DNA from: Burkholderia sp. Ac-20365
GTDB taxonomy: Bacteria > Pseudomonadota > Gammaproteobacteria > Burkholderiales > Burkholderiaceae
DNA: 64,000 bases
Assembly (NCBI RefSeq): GCF_017104715.1
Contig: NZ_JAAGPI010000044.1
Location: forward strand, 1-64,000
Reading direction: 5' to 3'
In this document: positions 18,315 to 27,988 of the stretch, piece after piece
How positions within the stretch are numbered: the first letter of the stretch is position 1
Layout: the number at the start of each line of letters is the position of its first letter
Made by a program: the position numbers and the translations under genes
The notes under the pieces: generated by a model
Told to the model about the DNA's origin: nothing
Seen by the model: the letters and a program-made list of their open reading frames with translations, nothing else
Database searches by the model: none

Positions 18315-19001
18315 ATGACAGGCTTCGATCGCCAGACGATCTCCGACACGACCGCAAAAATGCTGCTGGAAGTCCAGGCAGTGCACTTCAACGCGGAAAA
18401 ACCGTACATCTTCACTTCCGGCTGGGCGAGCCCCGTGTATATCGACTGCCGCAAGCTGATCTCGTATCCGCGCGTGCGCCGCGGCCTGATGGAAATGGCG
18501 GAAGCGACCATTCTGCGCGACGTCGGCTACGAGCAGATCGACGCGGTCGCCGGTGGCGAAACGGCAGGTATTCCGTTCGCCGCGTGGCTGTCGGACCGTC
18601 TGATGGTGCCGATGCAATACGTGCGCAAGAAGCCGAAGGGTTTCGGCCGCAATGCGCAGATCGAAGGTCTGCTGACGGAAGGCCAGCGCGTCCTTCTGGT
18701 CGAAGACCTGACCACCGATAGCCGCAGCAAGATCAACTTCATCAACGCGCTGCGCACGGCGGGCGCGCAGGTGAACCACTGCTTCGTGCTGTTCCACTAC
18801 AACATCTTCAAGGAAAGCGTGTCGGTCCTGAAAGACATCGACGTGGATCTGCATGCGCTTGCCACTTGGTGGGATGTGCTGCGCGTCGCGAAGCAACAGG
18901 GCTACTTCGAAACGAAGACGCTCGACGAAGTGGAAAAATTCCTGCACGCACCGGCTGAATGGTCGGCAGCGCACGGCGGCGCAACGGCTGCACCGCAATA
19001 A
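18315..19001 (+). CDS. pyrE: Orotate phosphoribosyltransferase
   Basis: A 228-residue PyrE, which joins orotate to PRPP to give orotidine 5'-phosphate in pyrimidine synthesis. The type I PRTase motifs are present: GETAGIPFAAWLS, YVRKKPKGFGRNAQIEG (flexible loop) and the PRPP loop VLLVEDLTTDSRSK. The last differs from the commoner VEDVITAGT form but is known in some proteobacterial OPRTases. Single-gene unit with its own terminator. Confidence 0.93.
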   Translation: MTGFDRQTISDTTAKMLLEVQAVHFNAEKPYIFTSGWASPVYIDCRKLISYPRVRRGLMEMAEATILRDVGYEQIDAVAGGETAGIPFAAWLSDRLMVPMQYVRKKPKGFGRNAQIEGLLTEGQRVLLVEDLTTDSRSKINFINALRTAGAQVNHCFVLFHYNIFKESVSVLKDIDVDLHALATWWDVLRVAKQQGYFETKTLDEVEKFLHAPAEWSAAHGGATAAPQ

Positions 19002-19036
19002 GCACGCCGCCTGCTTCAACGCTGGCCGCACATACG

Positions 19037-19074
19037 AAAACGCCGCCTGTCCTAAGGACAGGCGGCGTTTTTTA
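19037..19074. terminator. Terminator after pyrE
   Basis: AAAACGCCGCCTGTCC (19037-19052) pairs with GGACAGGCGGCGTTTT (19056-19071), followed by TT. The stem is long and has A/T runs on both sides, so it can serve both pyrE and the convergent response-regulator gene. Confidence 0.9.
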
Positions 19075-19129
19075 TTGCCATCGCTTTGGAGCGGTTGAGA
19101 AGCCGCCAGGCGGCTTCTTGCCTTAATGC

Positions 19130-19837
19130 TTAAGACCCGCTCGGTGGCGCGCTCCCCGTATCCGCCTCACCCGGCGCATACGAAGACAGATTCATCAAAC
19201 CGTTACTCTGCGCATACTGAAATAGTTCGGAATCCCGTTCAAGTCCGAGCTTGCGCATCGCGGTGTTCTTCTGCGTGCTGATCGTCTTAATGCTGCGGTT
19301 CAGCTGCTCAGAAATTTCCTTGATAGTCATGCCCGACACGAAGAGCCGAACAACTTCGAGTTCGCGTTTCGACAGAATCACCTCGTCACTCTTGCCGCCC
19401 GCGTTCATGCGCAATGTATCGAGCGACGCCTTCACCGACGGGCTCATATATTCGAGATGGCGGCTGACGTGCTGCACTGCAAGACCGATATGACTTAGAT
19501 CATCTGATTTATTGACGACCGAGATCACGCCTAACTCGTTCAGACGCTTCAACAGCGCGGCGTTTTCGAGCATCGTCAGGACAACGATAGGCAGGTCGGG
19601 GAAATTCCGACGCAGATAGCCAATCAACGGCAAGCCGTCGCCATATTGTCCACCAGGCATCGCGAGATCCGTGACGAGTACGTCGCACGGCGTCGTCTGC
19701 AAGATCTTCACCAGCTCGGTGGACTGCTTTGCGCGCGCGACCACACGAATGCCCTGAAACTTGAGCAACGCCTGCTCGGCACCAAAGAGAATTACTGGAT
19801 GGTCATCGGCGACCACGACCCTGATGGGATCTTGCAT
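19130..19837 (-). CDS. NarL/RcsB-type response regulator
   Basis: A 235-residue response regulator. The receiver domain has the acidic pair Asp11-Asp12 (VVVADDHPV), phospho-acceptor Asp57 (DVLVTDLAMPG) and a late lysine (NKSDD). The C-terminal LuxR-type helix-turn-helix reads LSKRELEVVRLFVSGMTIKE then ISEQLNRSIKTISTQKN. The ATG at 19837 follows AAGGAAGG at 5-6 nt, so an in-frame start 45 nt upstream is not used. No histidine kinase is adjacent, so it is an orphan regulator. Targets are unknown. Confidence 0.92.
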   Translation of the reverse strand: MQDPIRVVVADDHPVILFGAEQALLKFQGIRVVARAKQSTELVKILQTTPCDVLVTDLAMPGGQYGDGLPLIGYLRRNFPDLPIVVLTMLENAALLKRLNELGVISVVNKSDDLSHIGLAVQHVSRHLEYMSPSVKASLDTLRMNAGGKSDEVILSKRELEVVRLFVSGMTIKEISEQLNRSIKTISTQKNTAMRKLGLERDSELFQYAQSNGLMNLSSYAPGEADTGSAPPSGS

Positions 19838-20102
19838 GGCCCTTCCTTCAACTGACAATCCACGCTCCGAAACTTCAGTCATGCAACAGTTCTTAGTTCT
19901 AAATTTCTAGGACTTGTCTGCTTGCTTACATCTACAGACGATTGCAGCGACTATAGCCGATTTCGCGCCGCGTCGGCCCCTCGTCACGCACAAATGCCCG
20001 CACAAGATGTAATGTTAGACTCGATTTGTCGTTTGAGTACAAAAAAGGACAATAATCCCTCGTAAGGACGATTCTTTACGAGCCTGACAGGAGTTTCGGC
20101 AC

Positions 20103-20723
20103 ATGCGCATGCGTTGTCCGGTCGTTCCGCCTGCTTCGTCCCGTACGTTCCTGCCGTTTCTGTTTTTCGCGCGTTCGCGTGTTGCTTCGCTCGTTGCTGT
20201 CGCGGTTGTACTGCATACGTCCACAGCTTTTGCTGCCGACACTGCATTCACCGTCACGAGCACCAACCTTCGCACGGGCGGCGCCGTCGACAACGCACAG
20301 GTGTTCGACCGCGACGAGTGCAAAGGCCAGAACCGTTCGCCGCAACTGAGCTGGCACAATCCGCCCGACGGCACCCGCAGCTTCGCCATCACCATGTTCG
20401 ATCCCGATTCGCCCGGACGCGGATGGTGGCATTGGGCCGTGGCAGGCATTCCGGCCAGCACCGACCGCCTGCCGGAAAACGCAAGCGCATCCGGCTTTCT
20501 CAAAAAACTCGGCGCGGTCGAGTCCCGCAATGACTTCGACGTCGATGGCTATGGCGGTCCTTGTCCGCCGCCCGGCAAGCCGCATCGCTACGTGATCACC
20601 GTGTACGCGCTGAACACGCCCAATCTCCGGCTCGCGCAAGGCCGGCCGTCGCTGATGTTCGACCACGAGATCAGCACGGCGACCCTCGGCTACGCCCGCA
20701 TGACCGTCACGTATGGCCGCTAG
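20103..20723 (+). CDS. Exported PEBP / YbhB-YbcL family protein
   Basis: A 206-residue protein of the phosphatidylethanolamine-binding (Raf-kinase-inhibitor-like) family. Residues 1-44 are a long signal peptide ending AFAAD. The family signatures are clear: NRSPQLSWHNPPDGTRSFAI, MFDPDSPGRGWWHWAV and GYGGPCPPPGKPHRYVITVY. Bacterial members bind small anions or phospholipid heads, but their role is poorly defined. The start follows CAGGAG by 8 nt. It is divergent from the response regulator. Confidence 0.88.
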   Translation: MRMRCPVVPPASSRTFLPFLFFARSRVASLVAVAVVLHTSTAFAADTAFTVTSTNLRTGGAVDNAQVFDRDECKGQNRSPQLSWHNPPDGTRSFAITMFDPDSPGRGWWHWAVAGIPASTDRLPENASASGFLKKLGAVESRNDFDVDGYGGPCPPPGKPHRYVITVYALNTPNLRLAQGRPSLMFDHEISTATLGYARMTVTYGR

Positions 20724-20860
20724 TCTTCGTCATCGGCGTCAGGACGGATGGCGCGCTTCACTCATCGCGTCAGAGCAGACCCAGGCGTGATGACCGAATG
20801 AACTCAGCCCGGGTTCGCCCACTCGGATTGACATCATTGTTTGCAACGATGGAGCGGTCT

Positions 20861-21436
20861 ATGTCAAAAATCATCATCGTGTATCACAGCGGTTACGGCC
20901 ATACGAAGAAACTGGCCGAAGCCGTGCTCGCGGGTACGCTCGACGGCGGCGCCGATGCGAAGATGGTCGCGGTCGGCGAACTGGACGATGCCGGCTGGGC
21001 GGAACTCGACACAGCCGATGCCCTCGTCTTCGGCGCGCCGACGTACATGGGCGGCCCGTCCGCCGACTTCAAGAAATTCGCCGACGCCAGCTCGAAACCG
21101 TGGTTCGCGCAAAAGTGGAAGGACAAGGTCGCGGCCGGCTTCACCAACTCGGGATCGATGAACGGCGACAAGTTCTCGACGATCCAGTATTTCATCACCC
21201 TCGCGATGCAGCACGGCATGATCTGGGCGGGACTGGGCATGATGCCGGCCAACACCAAGGCCGCGACGCGCAACGACGTGAATTACCTCGGCGGGTTTGC
21301 GGGCCTGCTGTCGCAGTCACCCGCCGATGCCACCGCCGAAGAAGCCCCGCTGCCCGGCGACCTCGACACCGCCAAGGCATTCGGCGCCCGCATCGCGGCC
21401 GTCACAGCGCGCTGGAAGGCCGGACAGCCCGGATAG
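20861..21436 (+). CDS. Flavodoxin family protein (WrbA-like)
   Basis: A 191-residue flavodoxin-fold protein. The N-terminal FMN phosphate-binding loop is YHSGYGHTKKLAEAV, followed by FGAPTYMGGPSADFKKF and a FTNSGSMNGDK segment. It resembles WrbA-type NAD(P)H:quinone reductases, which make two-electron reductions of quinones. The ATG at 20861 is chosen because it follows GGAG and gives the conserved N-terminus MSKIIIVYHS. An ATG 12 nt upstream is an alternative. Confidence 0.88.
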   Translation: MSKIIIVYHSGYGHTKKLAEAVLAGTLDGGADAKMVAVGELDDAGWAELDTADALVFGAPTYMGGPSADFKKFADASSKPWFAQKWKDKVAAGFTNSGSMNGDKFSTIQYFITLAMQHGMIWAGLGMMPANTKAATRNDVNYLGGFAGLLSQSPADATAEEAPLPGDLDTAKAFGARIAAVTARWKAGQPG

Positions 21437-21595
21437 ATGCAGGCGGGAACGCACACTGTCATGCCGCTGTCACTGTTGCGGTGCAACGTGTTTTTCAGCC
21501 AATTTCGCGCACGCGCCGCCCCACGGTCTTAAAATAACGTTCCGGCGCGGGCAGCGCCGGGTTTTTCCGCCGTTTTATCAGCCAGCGAGATCGAG

Positions 21596-22543
21596 ATGAG
21601 CACGAAAGTTTTTGTCGACGGACAGGAAGGCACGACCGGCCTGAAGATTTTTGAGTACCTGTCGCAGCGCGCAGACGTTGAAATCCTCCGCATCGAAGAA
21701 GCGAAGCGCAAGGATATCGACGAGCGCCGTCGTCTCATCAACGCTTCGGACGTTACGTTCCTGTGTCTGCCGGACGTCGCGTCGCGCGAATCGGCCTCGC
21801 TGGTCGAAAACGACCGCACGGTGCTGCTCGACGCAAGCACGGCTTTCCGCACCAGCGCCGACTGGGCCTATGGCCTGCCCGAACTGGCCCGCTCGCAGCG
21901 CGAGCGCCTGCGCACCGCGAAGCGCATCGCCGTGCCCGGCTGCCATGCATCGGCATTCGTGCTGGCCATGCGTCCGCTGGTGGATGCGGGCGTCGTGTCG
22001 GCGGATTTCGCCGCGCACAGCTATTCGATCACCGGCTACAGCGGCGGCGGCAAGAAGATGATTGCCGACTACGAAGCGGGCGGCAACGCGAAACTCGACA
22101 GCCCGCGTCCGTACGCGCTCGGCCTCACGCACAAGCACTTGCCGGAAATGGCGGCGCACACGGGCCTGAAGAACGCGCCGGTGTTCACGCCGATCGTCGG
22201 CAACTTCTTCAAGGGTCTGGCCGTGACGACGTATTTCACGCCCGGCCAGCTATCCAAGCCGACCACGCCGCAAGACGTCGTAGCGCTGTTCTCCGAGTAC
22301 TACAGCGGCGAGCAGTTCGTGCGCGTCGCGCCGTTCAACGCCGACGAGAACCTCGACAGCGGCTTTTTCGATGTTCAGGCGAACAACGATACGAATCGCG
22401 TCGACCTGTTCGTGTTCGGCAACGAAGAGCGCTTCGTCACCGTCGCGCGCCTGGACAATCTGGGCAAGGGCGCATCGGGCGCGGCCATCCAGTGTATGAA
22501 TCTCGCGATCGGCGCAGACGAAGCCGCGGGCCTCAAGCGCTGA
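21596..22543 (+). CDS. argC: N-acetyl-gamma-glutamyl-phosphate reductase
   Basis: A 315-residue ArgC of the shorter type-2 family. It reduces N-acetylglutamyl-phosphate with NADPH in arginine synthesis. The nucleotide-binding start is VFVDGQEGTTGLKIFEYL, the active-site cysteine lies in VPGCHASAFVLAM, and the substrate segment is SITGYSGGGKKMI. Other arg genes are not near. A terminator follows 38 bp after the stop. Confidence 0.94.
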   Translation: MSTKVFVDGQEGTTGLKIFEYLSQRADVEILRIEEAKRKDIDERRRLINASDVTFLCLPDVASRESASLVENDRTVLLDASTAFRTSADWAYGLPELARSQRERLRTAKRIAVPGCHASAFVLAMRPLVDAGVVSADFAAHSYSITGYSGGGKKMIADYEAGGNAKLDSPRPYALGLTHKHLPEMAAHTGLKNAPVFTPIVGNFFKGLAVTTYFTPGQLSKPTTPQDVVALFSEYYSGEQFVRVAPFNADENLDSGFFDVQANNDTNRVDLFVFGNEERFVTVARLDNLGKGASGAAIQCMNLAIGADEAAGLKR

Positions 22544-22580
22544 TATCCCCCGCGACGGCGCCCGCCGTCCCGCATCGCAC

Positions 22581-22612
22581 AAAGCCGGCATTCAAACGCC
22601 GGCTTTTTCTTT
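22581..22612 (+). terminator. Terminator after argC
   Basis: AAAGCCGGC (22581-22589) pairs with GCCGGCTTT (22598-22606), with an 8-nt loop, followed by TTCTTTTT. Confidence 0.88.
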
Positions 22613-23085
22613 TTATGCTTATCCATCCGTGATTTAAAACGCCTTATTCAAACGCGGCGTAAATCCTTTCGATTTTCACACTACCTCCAGCAGTCCTTAA
22701 AGCAGGTATTTACTGCTGCCTCTTTTCCCTTATACGCACCTATTACCGCATAGGGATATACCCGATTTTTTTACGAACGAGCGTTCGAAGATGATAGACG
22801 CATTTTGCTGCGTCGCCCGTCCAACAAGGCTGAGCGGCGGCACAGCGAAATCGGTCGAATTTCGCAAAATGTTGTTTTGTTTAAAAAGGCGTGCAACACA
22901 GCGCTAATGCGACCGTCCGCGAAAAATACGCTGTTTGAATCGGGTTTTTTAGACGGTTCGTTCAATTGACAGCCTAAAAACGCGCAGCGACATTAGCTCG
23001 CAAATTAGACAAACGCAAATAAATTGCATCCGACGGGAGCAAGACGCAAAAGCGCCGACTTTCGTCGATACAGGGAGACAGCAGC
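22613..23085 (+). other. AT-rich intergenic region before the DUF2957 genes
   Basis: About 470 bp without a gene, noticeably more AT-rich than its surroundings. It contains a near-perfect palindrome CGAACGAGCGTTCG (22774-22787) and a second half-site-like GGTTCGTTCAATTGAC near 22955-22970. No well-spaced sigma-70 hexamers could be chosen with confidence. The region should carry the promoter of the DUF2957-DUF2957-OmpW cluster. Confidence 0.45.
22774..22787. promoter_or_regulatory. Palindrome, possible operator
   Basis: CGAACGAGCGTTCG is symmetric at 12 of 14 positions and lies in AT-rich DNA 300 bp upstream of the first DUF2957 lipoprotein gene. The shape resembles a TetR- or LysR-type operator. 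The cognate protein is unknown. Confidence 0.35.
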
Positions 23086-24480
23086 ATGTACGCCAATTCA
23101 AAGTGGCTGGCATGTGCCATTGCCAGCGTGCCGTTTTTTGTTGCCTGCGGAGGAGGAAAAGCAGGCGATCCCGGTCCGATCAACACGAACCAGTGCTCGG
23201 GATCGAGCTGCGGCGTGCAAGGGCCGCCCGCATCGACGCCCGTTACAGGCTCGCTCTGCCCCGCCGACGCCGACATCGTCTCGAGCACATATCTGGGTGG
23301 CGCGGGCAGCGGCGAAGTGGTGTCGCTGAACATCGACGCCGTGAAGATGACGTACACGCTGAAATTCTTCGACTCGCCGATTCCCGTGTCGGCGGGCCAG
23401 GTCGACAACACGCGCGCCAATACGACCGTCACGGGCGCCGTCATGCATCCGCCCGCGGGCATGCTGCCCAACGCCGAGCAGACGCGCTGCGCGTTCATGC
23501 TGACACCCGCGTCGGGCATCGCGCCTTCGACGGGCACGACCTACACGACGCCGTTCTCGCAGACCAATCCGCCCATCGTGTTCGTCGGCAAGGGCGTGGC
23601 GGGCGGCGGCATTCCGGGCGCGACGATCTCGTACGCAGGACTGCTGGGGGCCGGCGCAGTCACCTCGCGCACCTTCGATTTCTACCCGTTCCTCGGTTTC
23701 GCCAGCACGTCGACCGATCTGACGAAGCTCGCCGGCACGTACAACGCGATGCTCTACCACCTGCAGCCGACCAGGAGCTTCGGCGCCCGCGCCATCAACA
23801 CGATTGAAACGTTCGCGGCCGACGGCTCGTGCAGCGGTTCGGGCGCCTCGGTCACGCCGCCCGGTTCGGCCAGCACGCCCGGCGGCTGCCTGACGACGGG
23901 CGCCGCGTACGCGCTCAACGCCAACGGTTACTTCGACAGCGCGACGGCTCCGCAGATCGAGGATCAGTACACGGTTGCCCTGCTCGGCGGATTGACGACG
24001 GGCAAATCGGCGAAGGCCCACATGATCCTCGGTCAGCTCAACGGCGCGACCGTCCCCGTCGTGGTCCGCACGGGCAACGTCAGCACGAACATTCTGAGCC
24101 TCGCGATCGACGACGAATCCGGCATCGCGCTGCTCGAAAGCGCGGCACCGCTTGCATCTGGCGGCTTCAATGGTGGCTATGTCGGCGCGGACTCGAACTT
24201 CAAGTACACCGCGTCGCTGATCACGGGCGGCACCGGCAGCTTCATCAATCCGACCACGCAGGCGGCGGAAAGCGGCTTCACGCTCAGCTACGGCGCAGAC
24301 AGCCCTGGCGTCGTCGTCGTCACCGATGCGCAGGGCAATACAGGCAGAGCAATCGCGGGCGGCGGCCTTTACGCGGTCTTCATCAATGGCACCGAGAACG
24401 GCGGCGTCACGCCGAGCTCCGCCAACGCCGATACCGTCGGTTCGCCGTACTTCAGCGTCGGCGCGCAAATCAGCAAGTAA
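23086..24480 (+). CDS. DUF2957 lipoprotein, first copy
   Basis: A 464-residue probable outer-membrane or surface lipoprotein. The N-terminus is a lipoprotein signal with the acylated residue probably Cys21 (FFVACGGG). The mature part is Ser/Thr/Gly-rich beta-type sequence of the DUF2957 family, which I know mainly from Burkholderiales. Conserved blocks shared with the next gene include SPIPV, VGKGVAGG.IPGA, FYPFLGF, AGTYNAM and DDESGIALL. The function is unknown. The following gene is a paralogue, and both precede an OmpW porin. Confidence 0.85.
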   Translation: MYANSKWLACAIASVPFFVACGGGKAGDPGPINTNQCSGSSCGVQGPPASTPVTGSLCPADADIVSSTYLGGAGSGEVVSLNIDAVKMTYTLKFFDSPIPVSAGQVDNTRANTTVTGAVMHPPAGMLPNAEQTRCAFMLTPASGIAPSTGTTYTTPFSQTNPPIVFVGKGVAGGGIPGATISYAGLLGAGAVTSRTFDFYPFLGFASTSTDLTKLAGTYNAMLYHLQPTRSFGARAINTIETFAADGSCSGSGASVTPPGSASTPGGCLTTGAAYALNANGYFDSATAPQIEDQYTVALLGGLTTGKSAKAHMILGQLNGATVPVVVRTGNVSTNILSLAIDDESGIALLESAAPLASGGFNGGYVGADSNFKYTASLITGGTGSFINPTTQAAESGFTLSYGADSPGVVVVTDAQGNTGRAIAGGGLYAVFINGTENGGVTPSSANADTVGSPYFSVGAQISK

Positions 24481-24636
24481 GCGTCATTGGCACCAACCGC
24501 TCAGAAAGGCCGTGCAGCAGGAGGAAGCACTCGCAGGCGAACGCAGCAGATGCACAGACAAGCAGCATCGCTAGATCACAAGACCGAGAGGCGGCTGGAC
24601 TGGGAGCTGGCCGCCCATAACAAGACTGGAGGCACG

Positions 24637-25884
24637 ATGAACTGGAAGATCCTTGCGGCGCTAGCCTTTGCAGCGCCCCTGCTCGGCGCGTGCGGCGGCG
24701 CTGGCAGCGAGAGTGCGCCCCCCGTGGAAGCGCGTCTGTGCCCCGCGTCGCTCGATTACGGCACGACGTTCACGGGCGGCGGCGGTGACGGCGAACTCGT
24801 CAAGCTGCAACTCGATACGACCAAGCTGACCTGGCAGGTCACCTATGTCGAATCGCCGATTCCCGCCACCACGGGCACCGTCGAGCCGACCCGCAAAGGC
24901 CAGACGGCCTCGGGCACGCTGACCATGGAAACGCTGCTTCCCACCACCAAGCTCAACCAGTGCGCGTTTCGCCTGAACGGCGCGAGCCTCGATCCGAACC
25001 GGCCAGCGCGGATCTTCGTCGGTGAGGGCGTCGCGGGCGGCACGATTCCAGGCGCCGAAATTTCGTTTGGCGGCATTCTCGGCCAGGGCGCGGTGCCCGA
25101 CACGAAATTCCCGTACTACCCGTTCATCGGCTTTTCGTCGATCGAAACCAATCTGGCGAACATCGTCGGCACGTACAACCAGCTTGGTTATCACCAGATT
25201 CCGTCGCAGAACTTCGCACCGACTGTCGTCGATACGAAGATCACCATCAACGCCGACGGCACCTGGACCGAGTGCGACAACGCGGGCGTCAACGCCGGCA
25301 AGTGCCAGCAGCCGGGCACGAACTGGGTGCAATCGTCCGATGGCAGTGGCGCGTTCGAAACCGACAACTTCCAGGGACAAGGCAAGCCGACCCAGGCGTC
25401 GTCACCCGCGGGCAAGGGCTACATGATCGTCGGCAAGTTGCGCAACCAGAACGTGCCGATCCTGATCCGCACGGGCTACGCGACCTCGACGGTCGGTTCG
25501 AACCCGCTGGGCGGCGTGATCCTTCCGGTCGCCGACGACGAATCGGGAATCTCGATCCTCGCGCCGCAGACGAGCGTCGCCGTCAACTCGCAGAACGGCG
25601 AGTACATCGGCGTCGACAGCGAGTTCAACTACCGCACCAATGCCCTCGCCGGCACGCAGGCGACGCTGCTCGATCCGTTCAACGCGTCGCAGGCGTCGCT
25701 CACCAAGGCGTTGAATCTCGACTTCACGCAGGCCGTGCCCGGCGTCGTGACGTCGACGTACACGAGCGCCGCGGCAGGCAGCGCGCCCACCGGCAAGTTC
25801 ATTTTCACGGGAGGCGTGTTCGGCTTCCTCGACTTGTCGAACGCGTCGTCGCCGTACTTCACCATCGGCGCCTTCGTCCAGTAA
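24637..25884 (+). CDS. DUF2957 lipoprotein, second copy
   Basis: A 415-residue paralogue of the preceding gene. It has a better lipobox, LLGAC, with acylated Cys19. Shared blocks are ESPIPATTG, VGEGVAGGTIPGAEISFGG, YYPFIGFSS, VGTYNQLGYH and DDESGISIL, so the two arose by tandem duplication and then diverged. The ATG at 24637 follows GGAGG at 4 nt; the longer in-frame reading from 24487 has no signal peptide and is rejected. It lies 156 bp after the first copy and 153 bp before the ompW-like gene. Confidence 0.87.
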   Translation: MNWKILAALAFAAPLLGACGGAGSESAPPVEARLCPASLDYGTTFTGGGGDGELVKLQLDTTKLTWQVTYVESPIPATTGTVEPTRKGQTASGTLTMETLLPTTKLNQCAFRLNGASLDPNRPARIFVGEGVAGGTIPGAEISFGGILGQGAVPDTKFPYYPFIGFSSIETNLANIVGTYNQLGYHQIPSQNFAPTVVDTKITINADGTWTECDNAGVNAGKCQQPGTNWVQSSDGSGAFETDNFQGQGKPTQASSPAGKGYMIVGKLRNQNVPILIRTGYATSTVGSNPLGGVILPVADDESGISILAPQTSVAVNSQNGEYIGVDSEFNYRTNALAGTQATLLDPFNASQASLTKALNLDFTQAVPGVVTSTYTSAAAGSAPTGKFIFTGGVFGFLDLSNASSPYFTIGAFVQ

Positions 25885-26037
25885 GGGCGCGAGGTCCGCA
25901 GCACAGAACGCAACGAGGCGACCGCCGCCCGACCGCTTCCCTGCCCGCACGCAGGGAAGCCGGCAACGGGAAGCGCAGCCGACGGCGCAGCGAGCGCCGT
26001 CGCGCGCGAGGCAGGCCGCCCGCTCAGGAGGAACACA

Positions 26038-26922
26038 ATGAAAAAGCTCTTGGACGCGGCTTTGCCCAATGCATCGGCCGCTGCGCGCGCCGGTGTGCTG
26101 GCCGGCGCATTGGCCGCAGCATTGATCCTGCTAACGATGCCCAACGCGTATGCGCAAAAGGCGGGCGACAACCTCGTCAGCCTCGGCTGGTTCCACGTGA
26201 TGCCGCAGGATTCGAGCACGCCGCTCACGACGACTGTCGCACCCGTGCCGATCAACACGCCGCTGCGTTTGCCGAACTCGTTCACGTCGCCGGGCACCGG
26301 GTTGTCGACCAATAGCGCCGACACGCTCGGTCTCGTCTTCTCGCACTTCGTCACCGACCATTTCGCGGTGACGTCGGTAGCGGGTGTGCCGCCGAAGTTC
26401 AAGCTCTACGGACACGGCACGATCCAGCCGCCCGGCCCGGCGGGCGCGCTCGGCAAACAGGATATCGGCGACCCGGCCGTCAACCCGATCGTCAAGAGCG
26501 TGCGGCAATGGAGCCCGGCGCTGATTTTCCAGTACTACTTCGGCAAGCCCGAGGCGAAGTTCCGGCCGTTTATCGGCATCGGCGTGTCGTACAACTGGTT
26601 CAGCGATATTCAGCTGAACGACAACTTCGTCAAGTCGACGCAGGATAACCTCGGCGCGATTCTGGCCGCGGGCGCAGGCAAGCCGGGGAAGACGACCGTG
26701 GAGGCGAAGGCGTCGTCGTCGTGGCAACCCGTTTTCAATGCGGGCGCGATCTACAACATCACCGATCGGTGGGGCATTACAGCGTCCGTCACCTACATTC
26801 CGCTGAAGACGACGTCGTCGACGATCATCAAGGCTGCGGATGGGACGGAGCTGGCTGTATCGAAAGCCGAGCTGAAGGCGGATCCGATCATCACGTATCT
26901 GGCCGTGTCGTACCGATTCTGA
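26038..26922 (+). CDS. OmpW-family outer membrane protein
   Basis: A 294-residue OmpW-type beta-barrel. It has a signal peptide to about residue 39 (NAYAQ), a conserved AGDNLVSLGWFHVMP start, repeated aromatic/glycine strands and a C-terminal phenylalanine (LAVSYRF) recognised by the BAM complex. OmpW proteins form narrow hydrophobic channels for small apolar molecules. The start follows AGGAGGAA. It is in line with the two DUF2957 lipoproteins, which suggests a shared cell-surface role. Insertions in the N-terminal third make it longer than E. coli OmpW. Confidence 0.88.
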   Translation: MKKLLDAALPNASAAARAGVLAGALAAALILLTMPNAYAQKAGDNLVSLGWFHVMPQDSSTPLTTTVAPVPINTPLRLPNSFTSPGTGLSTNSADTLGLVFSHFVTDHFAVTSVAGVPPKFKLYGHGTIQPPGPAGALGKQDIGDPAVNPIVKSVRQWSPALIFQYYFGKPEAKFRPFIGIGVSYNWFSDIQLNDNFVKSTQDNLGAILAAGAGKPGKTTVEAKASSSWQPVFNAGAIYNITDRWGITASVTYIPLKTTSSTIIKAADGTELAVSKAELKADPIITYLAVSYRF

Positions 26923-26950
26923 TCTGAGGGGCGGATCACCAAACGCAGGG

Positions 26951-26979
26951 CAAAAAAAAGCCCGCCAAGCTGGCGGGCT
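26951..26979 (-). terminator. Terminator reading on the minus strand
   Basis: AGCCCGCCA (26959-26967) pairs with TGGCGGGCT (26971-26979). The adjacent run of eight A on the plus strand becomes a U-run on minus-strand RNA, so it terminates transcription coming from the LysE gene about 220 bp away. It may also form a hairpin at the 3' end of the ompW transcript. Confidence 0.7.
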
Positions 26980-27202
26980 GAATCCATATCAGAGGAGACA
27001 TGGAGGAGACAAGACGAACTATAGCAAATGACTTGGTGCGTTGCAACATGCCCAACTAGAGCGCGCGTTCTATATGACCAAAGGGTGACAAAACGTCGCA
27101 CCATTTATGTCGGGGTATATTTTTGTGCTCCGCATCATTCGCTGGATGCGCCCAGCGACAGTACTCGCTGCAGCGTGATCAGCGGCGAGCCCGAAACCGG
27201 CG

Positions 27203-27850
27203 TCAGTGCCGCACCAGCGCCATCATCGCGCCGAAGCCGACGAATACGCCGCCCGTCAGCCGGTTGAACGCCTTCGCGACGCTGCTGCTCTTCAGCTTCG
27301 CGCCGATCTGCGTGCCGCAGCCCGCGTAGACAACGTACCAGCTGACTTCCATCACCGCCGTCGTGGCGACGAGAATCGCGAATTGCGGCAGCGTCGGGCG
27401 GGAGGCGTCGATGAATTGCGGCAACAGCGCTGCCGAAAACAGAATCGCCTTCGGATTGCTACCGCCGACCAGAAAGCCGTTGCGCATCGATGCGCCGCGC
27501 GACGGCGCGCGCTTGCTGGCGGGGTCACTCACGGAAGCATCCATTTGCGCCGTAGCCGTTTCGCTTGCGGGCGCGCGCCACGCCTTCACGCCGAGCCAGA
27601 TCAGATACGCCGCGCCGAGCAGGCGCAGCGCGTTGAACGTCGTCGGCCATGCTTTCAGGAGCACGCCGAGTCCAGCGACGGAAACAGCCAGCATCAAGAT
27701 CAGCGACATCAGACAGCCGGCCATCGTGGCTGTGGTTTGACGCATGCCGTAGCGGGCGCCGTGCGTCATCATCAGCAGCATGTTCGGGCCGGGAATCGCG
27801 CAGACGACGAAGATCGTGGCCACGTAAAGCCACCAGGTATGCAAACTCAT
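27203..27850 (-). CDS. LysE/RhtB-family exporter
   Basis: A 215-residue inner-membrane protein of the LysE/RhtB amino-acid efflux family, with six hydrophobic segments. The family signature is CAIPGPNMLLMMTHGARYGMR, followed by AAYLIWLGVKAWR. The ATG at 27850 (MSLHTWWLYV) gives the usual N-terminus; upstream extension lacks conservation. The exported compound is unknown. It stands alone, and a minus-strand terminator lies downstream. Confidence 0.87.
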   Translation of the reverse strand: MSLHTWWLYVATIFVVCAIPGPNMLLMMTHGARYGMRQTTATMAGCLMSLILMLAVSVAGLGVLLKAWPTTFNALRLLGAAYLIWLGVKAWRAPASETATAQMDASVSDPASKRAPSRGASMRNGFLVGGSNPKAILFSAALLPQFIDASRPTLPQFAILVATTAVMEVSWYVVYAGCGTQIGAKLKSSSVAKAFNRLTGGVFVGFGAMMALVRH

Positions 27851-27988
27851 GATGCGTATTGCTAGATGAAGATCGAATGGAAAATGAAAAACGGGCGGGA
27901 CGGACATTATGCCCGCCCCGCCCGTTTTCACGTCGCTCGTCGACGCTTGCGGCGCAAATGACCGCAAGCACGGACAAACGCCGCGCCG

